From positions 30,527,239 to 30,591,238 of the forward strand of contig CM018052.1 in the NCBI GenBank assembly GCA_008638375.1: 64,000 nucleotides of DNA, read 5' to 3'. Below the pieces are notes generated by a model, which saw only the letters and a program-made list of their open reading frames with translations, did not search any database and was not told the origin of the DNA. Below, in pieces: positions 58,411 to 64,000 of the stretch (position 1 is its first letter; the number at the start of each line of letters is the position of its first letter). The DNA is from Nyssa sinensis. Taxonomy: Eukaryota; Streptophyta; Magnoliopsida; Cornales; Nyssaceae. The translations under genes were made by a program, and so were the position numbers.

Positions 58411-59606
58411 AGAGCAAGTCGTCGGGCAAACGACGCGAAACAAATGCGCTGCTTGGGAGGCAACCCAAGAAACTAGATTTGAATTTCTTTCCCTTTTCTT
58501 TTTATTTTTGTCAATTTTTTTTTTCCTTTACATAATTATCTTACATTGGGGACAATGTAAGGTTTAAGTGTGGGGGAGAGGATTTCAAACTTTGTTTTAT
58601 TTATTTATTATTATTATTATTATTTTTTTTTTTTTAGGGTTGCTGGATTTTTACTTTGTTTTAGATTATTATTTAAAAAAAAAAAACAAAAAATAAAATA
58701 ATGAAAAAAAAAAAATGTTTGTGTGCGGAATTGGATGGTTTTGTTTGGATTTTATTTGGCTAAACTCTTGAAGGTCGCCAATGAATGTGTGAGAATTAAT
58801 GTTGACTTTCAGGTTTTGGTTGATGTTTAATTAACTGATGAATAATGATGACCAAGTCACAATCCACACTTGAACGGCTGAAAACTGATTTGTTTTTATA
58901 TGCATGGGTGCTTGAATTTGAGATACATGTTTTATTAGCTAAGTTGTTTGGATGTCTAACTATGTGCATTGGTTTCAAGACTTAGAACTTGCTTAACTGC
59001 TCATTTTGGTTTTTAATTATGGAGTTATGTGAGAAAAATGAATTTCAAAATGAAAAAAAAAAAAAAAAAGCAAGTGAATCATGTGGTGAGTTGAGATGGA
59101 GCGTAAAACGCACTCACTCATAAACACATGCATAAAGTGAGATGGAGCATAAAACGCACTCACTAGTGGATTGAGATGGAGCGTAAAACGCACTCAACCA
59201 AAAATGTATGCAAAAGGTGAGAGGGAGCATAAAATGCACTCACCTAAAAGGAAAAAATAATTGTGTGAAAAGTAATAATGGAAAATCTATGTTTCGAGTC
59301 TTGAAATAGTGTGCATAGTTGTTCTCCCATATGGACTTAGTTGTGAATTCATGTTGATCATAGGAAAGGTACTTGCATGCATGCACTTGAATTTTGAAAT
59401 TGTTTGGTAAAAAATGACAAGGTTGTTATTGTGAATTGATTGATGAAGTATTAACCAAATGCCTGTTAGTCTTTGCATTAATTTTCATGGATGAGCTATT
59501 GAACTTAAGACCTTTGAGAGTTTGGTTGAATGGATTCAAATGAACCTATTGTTTTGTTCGTAGTTCTGTTTACACGAGGACGTGTAAAACTAAGTGTGGG
59601 GGAATT
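58411..59606 (+). other. 3' interior of the Athila-like element, non-coding
   Basis: It starts with CTTGGGAGGCAACCCAAG (about 58454-58471), a motif I associate with the region after pol in Athila elements. It has A- and T-runs near 58610-58720 and repeats at 59089-59245. It ends with the polypurine tract AAGTGTGGGGGAATT against the 3' LTR. Confidence 0.75.
59089..59245 (+). repeat. Four short tandem units with inverted ends
   Basis: The unit GAGATGGAGCRTAAAACGCA followed by CTCAC occurs four times with spacers of 15-25 bases. Each unit starts GTGAG or TTGAG and ends CTCAC or CTCAA, so it can form a small hairpin. Confidence 0.85.
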
Positions 59607-61150
59607 TGATGAGAGCATAATATTTCATATTTTTAATTCCTTTATATTTAGTTTTGTAGTATATTTTCTATTGAAGTGAACTAATTAATTCATTTATTGA
59701 ATTAGGAAAATATTGATGGTAAAAGAATAATTTTGTGTAATTTTTGATTTTTGGACAGATTCAACCTATGGAGTTTCACTTGAGATTTTGATGGTGTTAG
59801 AGTTCGAGAATGAGGAAGTGGTCTTCATGAAGTTTGTAGAGGACGTCTTGGGCTTTTCAAAAAGGTCTAGTTTGCAAAAATCCGAGTTCGTTTGGGCCTC
59901 CAAACATTGTGTCGAAATTAGGCCTGGGAAGCTGTCCCGCGCAGTGGAATCCTGTCCGACCAGCCAACTTCAACGGGCCATAACTTAAGTTTTTGAAGTC
60001 CAAATCAGGTGATTCAAAATTCTAAAATTATATACACATCCAGATCTACAATTTTCATGAAGAGCCCAAGTCAAGATTCAGTCGTTTTGAAGTATAAAAA
60101 TAGCTTTCAAGACTCAGCTCAATGAAAGTGTGGCTGAACTAAAGTTTAAGTGTGGGGCCCAAGTTGGAAACAAGGAAACCCTAGTGTATAAGGAGTTGGT
60201 GGCGGCTGATTCAAGAAAAGAAAAGAGAGGAGGCGGCGCTTAGAAAATACTGAAGGAAGCCAGGGAGCGGTGCGGCGCGCACAGGACAAATAATTGATTA
60301 GTTTTCTTATTTCAAGTATGTCAGGCTAGATTTTTTTAATTCAGTTCTAGGAGATTTCGAACCCTCATTACAGTTTAATGGTTGAATCAATACAGTAACG
60401 TTATTTCTCCCTTTTTATGAATCTGTTCATGATAATCTGTTTTAATTGTTTATTGATATTTGATTTGATTGATTTAATCAAGGCCTGTTAGATTGATCAG
60501 ATTATTATCAATTGCTAGATTCAGGAGGTATATTACGTAATTGATATGGTTCCTAATCAATTGTGGCAAATAGTGATAGATGATTGTAGTCAAGCTTTTG
60601 TTTATTGCTATGATTATCATGTCCTAAGTTAAACAGTCCGAGCTTGTGTGATTGTTGCTTAGAATAATCTAATTTCCTAGATATTAATGCTGCCATTATA
60701 TTAAATTTAGAGAGCTTATTCTAAATTGTGTAATGGTTAGAATCTAATGGAGAGCTTGTTTCATTAGTGAGGAATTAAGGAAAATTTCGGGTAGCAGAGC
60801 TTGTTGTTACCTAGGATTATTAGATTCATTGAAGGGTAGAATAATGTTATAATTGATTGATTGTTCCATTGACTGTGAGGGTGAGATTGAACCGAAGAAC
60901 TGAAGTTTTAAATTCATTGATTTTTGTTATTAATTTAATTTTCATTCGTAATTAGTTTAATCAAAATTCCAACCCCCCCTTTTAATGTTTTGTTATTAAT
61001 TGGATTTTAGTTTAGATTTAGTCAGAATAAATAAAATAAATAAATTACAGACACTCTCTGTGGGATCGACCCTTACTCAGCTAGCTACTGTGTTTATTGT
61101 GTTAAGAAGTAAGGTTAATTTATTTTTGGAGTGTTAACGACGCGCTACCA
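59607..61150 (+). repeat. 3' LTR of the Athila-like element
   Basis: It is the partner of 54227-55770, bounded by the polypurine tract and by GTGAC. Confidence 0.95.
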
Positions 61151-61206
61151 GTGACAGTGTCGGTCACTGCCCCTAATCCATATAGGGTGGGTTTCGGCTC
61201 GTGACA

Positions 61207-64000
61207 ATAACTCTGTGAGAATTTCATAACATGTTATGGTTTTGAAAACTACATATATAGTTCTCTTATTTGCTCCCATTTATCCAAAGTGAAAGAAGGA
61301 AGAAAATCGAGTAAAGAATACTAAAAAGGGTTTAGGACACATACCTTGTTTAGTCACAGATGTTAGGCAACACTTCAACTAGGACTGCTAGATTCGGAAT
61401 CGTCACTTAAACGGAACTCCAACTTGCTTCTTGAATTAGAACCGTCAACCGGGTAGGACTTCGGTCTTGAAAAGAAAAAGGCTTGAGAACTTCTAGAGAG
61501 AAAGAGTTTTAACACTAGCACAATAACACAAGGTAACCAATGAGGTCTATTTATAAGAAAAATATTGAGATTTGATCCAATGGCCTATAACTAACCTCAC
61601 AAGTAGAATGCTAAGATTATGTCTTAAGTGATAATTACATAATTAAACAAAAAAAATCAAGTAAGTATCCTAGAGAATGAATATCCTAGATAAATGAATT
61701 ATAAAAATGCAAAAACTATAAGATTAATGTTTACGTGCAAAACCAAATGAGAATTAAAAAAAAAAAGAGTTTATTTTTAAATAAACTCTAAAAATACAAA
61801 TGTCTAAATTTAATGAATCTCTCATAAAGGAAATGTTTAGAAACTAGATTCATAAAAACTCTAGAAAAAGAAACTCTTACTTGTGCATAACTGAATCACT
61901 ACCACTCAAGATTATCAAATTGCTCATAATTTGGTGAAAAATCTCTATATTGTCCCCAAGGCATGGGAAATGGAAAAAAAAAAGAATGCTAACATCAATC
62001 GAGAGTATCTATACTTGCAATCTGATTAGTGTGTGCATTACATGCGCCCATGTCATGTGCGATCACGTGAGCATATGTATTGCACGCGCTAATCAGATCG
62101 TGAGTGTTGGACACTCGTGACTAACGCTATCATTTCTCACTAGCCAAATTACTCTCCAAGGCATGAAAAGATGCCTAATTTGTCACTAAATGATTGAAAC
62201 TACCAAATTACCCTCAAAAGGGTAAAATAATGCACAAATTATAAAAATGCCTCTCTAGTAAATAAGGAGTCCTACTAAGAGTAAGATTGTACCAAAATTA
62301 TCAAAATGCCCTCAAAAGCCAAAATGGTGTTACAATTGCCAAAATACCTTCCTAATGAATATAAAAGTCCTATTAGGGATAAGATTATAGGAAAATTATT
62401 GAAATGCCCTCTAAAAGGCATAAGAGTGCAGAAGAGTCCTATTAAATGTAGGACTTTGGCCAAAACACCAAAACGCCTCCCAAGGGTAGAAGAGTCCTAC
62501 TAGAATTGTGATAAAATTATCAAAATACCCCCATAAGATGGAAAACATCTAGGAATTACCAAAAGTGCCCTTGAGCACCCAAAAGATGTGCAAAACTAAG
62601 AGAATGCCCTTAGGGGTCAAAAGTGTATAAAATGATCAAAATACTCCTTGGGACCAAATTGTGTGCGAAATTATCCGAATACCCCCGTATGGAAAATATC
62701 TTAATAATTTCTTTGAAATGACGAAACTACCCATAATCAAGGAATTTCTCAAAATATGAAACAAAAATGACCAAAATGTCCTCAGAATGCCACGAAATTA
62801 AAGTTTTAACCCTATTCAATCAAGAGTCACAAAATAAGTTGTCTACACAAACTAAGAATAGCGATTTACCCCTCCCATCCCCTAATGGTTCGGGTTTGGG
62901 GGAGAGTTAATCAAGGACGGGGAGAATTTGGGGAAAAAAAACCCTTTTTAGGTTCAAGTTCTGGGCGGGGTTGGGAAAGGGTCACCCCGCTTCATTTATA
63001 TAGCAATATTACTAAAGTGCCCTACTATTTTACATAACTTCAAAAAATACCAAGATATATATATATATATTCTAATTTTTTGCCCTAGGGTTTCATATGT
63101 CATAACATATGCCCTCTGCGCCTCTACCAACTGCGGTTGCCCTCACTCACTAGTCAGTTCTCTCACCTCAAGTTCACATCCTCGCTGCCTCCATCTTCGT
63201 CACAGTCGATGCCTCCATCACCGTCTCATTCTCACGTCATCATTGCCCTCTTTCCCTCTTGCTTTCTCGCCTTTGGTTTATGTCTTTGTCCATTAATCTT
63301 GGGTGGCTTATACGAATATGCGACTTTTGTACTGGTATATGATTTATCTCTACACATATTATTATTTTTTGTTAGTTCAAGATTATTTCAAATTATTACC
63401 CTTGGGGTTTTTTTTTCAATTTTATATTTTTCTTGCTTTTCATATCCTTAATTGAGTGGAGATCTATGACTTATTTGAAGGTTCAGTGAAAGCATGACAA
63501 TTTATTTTTCTTTCGTTTAATTGTTGTGGAGATAAGGTTGTCCAGATTGTGTTCCAAAATAGCTAATGTTGAATAGTTCTATTTTTATAGAATTTGCATT
63601 GGATTCTTCATCCTTAAGCTCATTTACCTCGGCACCCCCGTCGTTAAACCTTTCAACTTTGGCCACTCCATGGCTAACTTCTATCCTATTTTGACGGTCA
63701 TCATGACCCTTAGACTCACTGTGACCCTCCAAGGATGCCATTAAAGAAGAAAAGGAAAAAGGGTAGAAGGAAGAAGAAGGGCATTAAAAGAGGGAGAATC
63801 TGACCTAGCAAAGAGGATCTACGTCGAACAGAGAACTAGACTGGGTTCACTAGAAATCGCCTTGATCAAACTCACCCTTTTTAGCCTTCAAATGGTCAAT
63901 AATGTTTGGATTACAACTTGTTCCTCCCAATTTATAGGCATATTAAGCATTTAATGGGCAATTAAAGATGTGCCCACGTGTTTGAGGGAGGCCAAAGGAT
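61207..64000. other. Non-coding right end with degenerate repeats
   Basis: At 62180-62760 a loose repeat of the type AAATTATCAAAATGCCCTC recurs many times on the plus strand, giving small frames on both strands. 62866-62990 has G- and C-rich runs, and 63050-63075 a (TA)n tract. Short frames at 63137-63451 and 63517-63741 have no recognisable domain. Nothing here is supported as a gene. Confidence 0.6.

Larger units (their letters stand above)
54227..61150 (+). mobile_element. Young Athila-like Gypsy element with gag and protease only
   Basis: Two 1544-bp LTRs (54227-55770, 59607-61150) of TGATGAGAGC...CGCTACCA form bound a 3836-bp interior, with GTGAC on both sides (54222-54226, 61151-61155). 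A tRNA-Asp-type primer site and polypurine tract are intact. The interior codes gag and protease but no reverse transcriptase, RNase H or integrase, so it would depend on a full Athila partner. By eye the LTRs differ at about two dozen positions (about 1.6%), the most recent insertion in the window. Confidence 0.93.
47123..61206 (+). repeat. Complete long LTR (right copy) split by two nested insertions
   Basis: It begins TGTAACACTCCGAACC and ends GGCTCGTGACA. The flanks ACAAA (47118-47122) and ATAAC (61207-61211) are consistent with an original ACAAC target duplication, because the left copy keeps ACAAC before its LTR at 18481-18485. Removing 50505-53698 and 54227-61150 leaves about 4 kb of LTR with no coding domain. 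It is presumably a solo LTR of the same group as 9455-13267. Confidence 0.72.

Overview
This window is plant nuclear DNA, most likely from a eudicot; I cannot name the species. It is AT-rich and dominated by nested LTR retrotransposons. It holds one intron-rich, apparently intact gene (37132-42677) for a TPS-f type terpene synthase of the geranyllinalool/linalool synthase group. It also carries a short piece of plastid DNA. No bacterial-type operons, CRISPR arrays or confident RNA genes were seen.

Layout. 1-661 is the left part of a segment that recurs at 43238-44095. It is interrupted by a decayed Copia element (662-8460, 5-bp target duplication ACACC/ACGCC) whose 5' LTR has swallowed about 290 bp of chloroplast rpl2. 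8527-15953 is a rearranged L1-type LINE with a TTAAGTCTTA target duplication. A 3.8-kb solo LTR (9455-13267, TSD CAATC) sits inside its endonuclease region. 15968-22690 resumes the duplicated segment: non-coding DNA, then a truncated long LTR that contains an Athila-like solo LTR (20271-21474, TSD GTAAC). 22691-24451 is unassigned. 24452-36101 is a minus-strand Tat-like Ty3/Gypsy element with a degraded gag-pol and, on the opposite strand, a spliced accessory gene. 36102-37131 is the promoter side of the terpene synthase gene.

The terpene synthase gene has 12 exons that join in frame to an 833-residue protein with DDFYD and NDIQSYQKE metal-binding motifs. Its predicted role is making an acyclic tertiary terpene alcohol, geranyllinalool being the best guess, which feeds volatile homoterpene defence.

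43238-50170 is a second copy of the segment at 1-22690, so the gene lies between two direct repeats. That suggests tandem duplication of the locus. In this right copy the long LTR (47123-61206) is still complete. It contains a reverse-oriented solo LTR of the same group (50505-53698) and a young gag-protease-only Athila-like element (54227-61150, TSD GTGAC). 61207-64000 is non-coding with degenerate repeats.

The most interesting signals are: plastid DNA in only one LTR of a pair; a 14-nt complement of the LTR exactly where the Copia primer-binding site should be; antisense tRNA-like A/B boxes kept in several long LTRs; the antisense accessory gene; and the duplication that predicts another synthase copy just left of the window. 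All readings are by eye; no searches or alignments were run.
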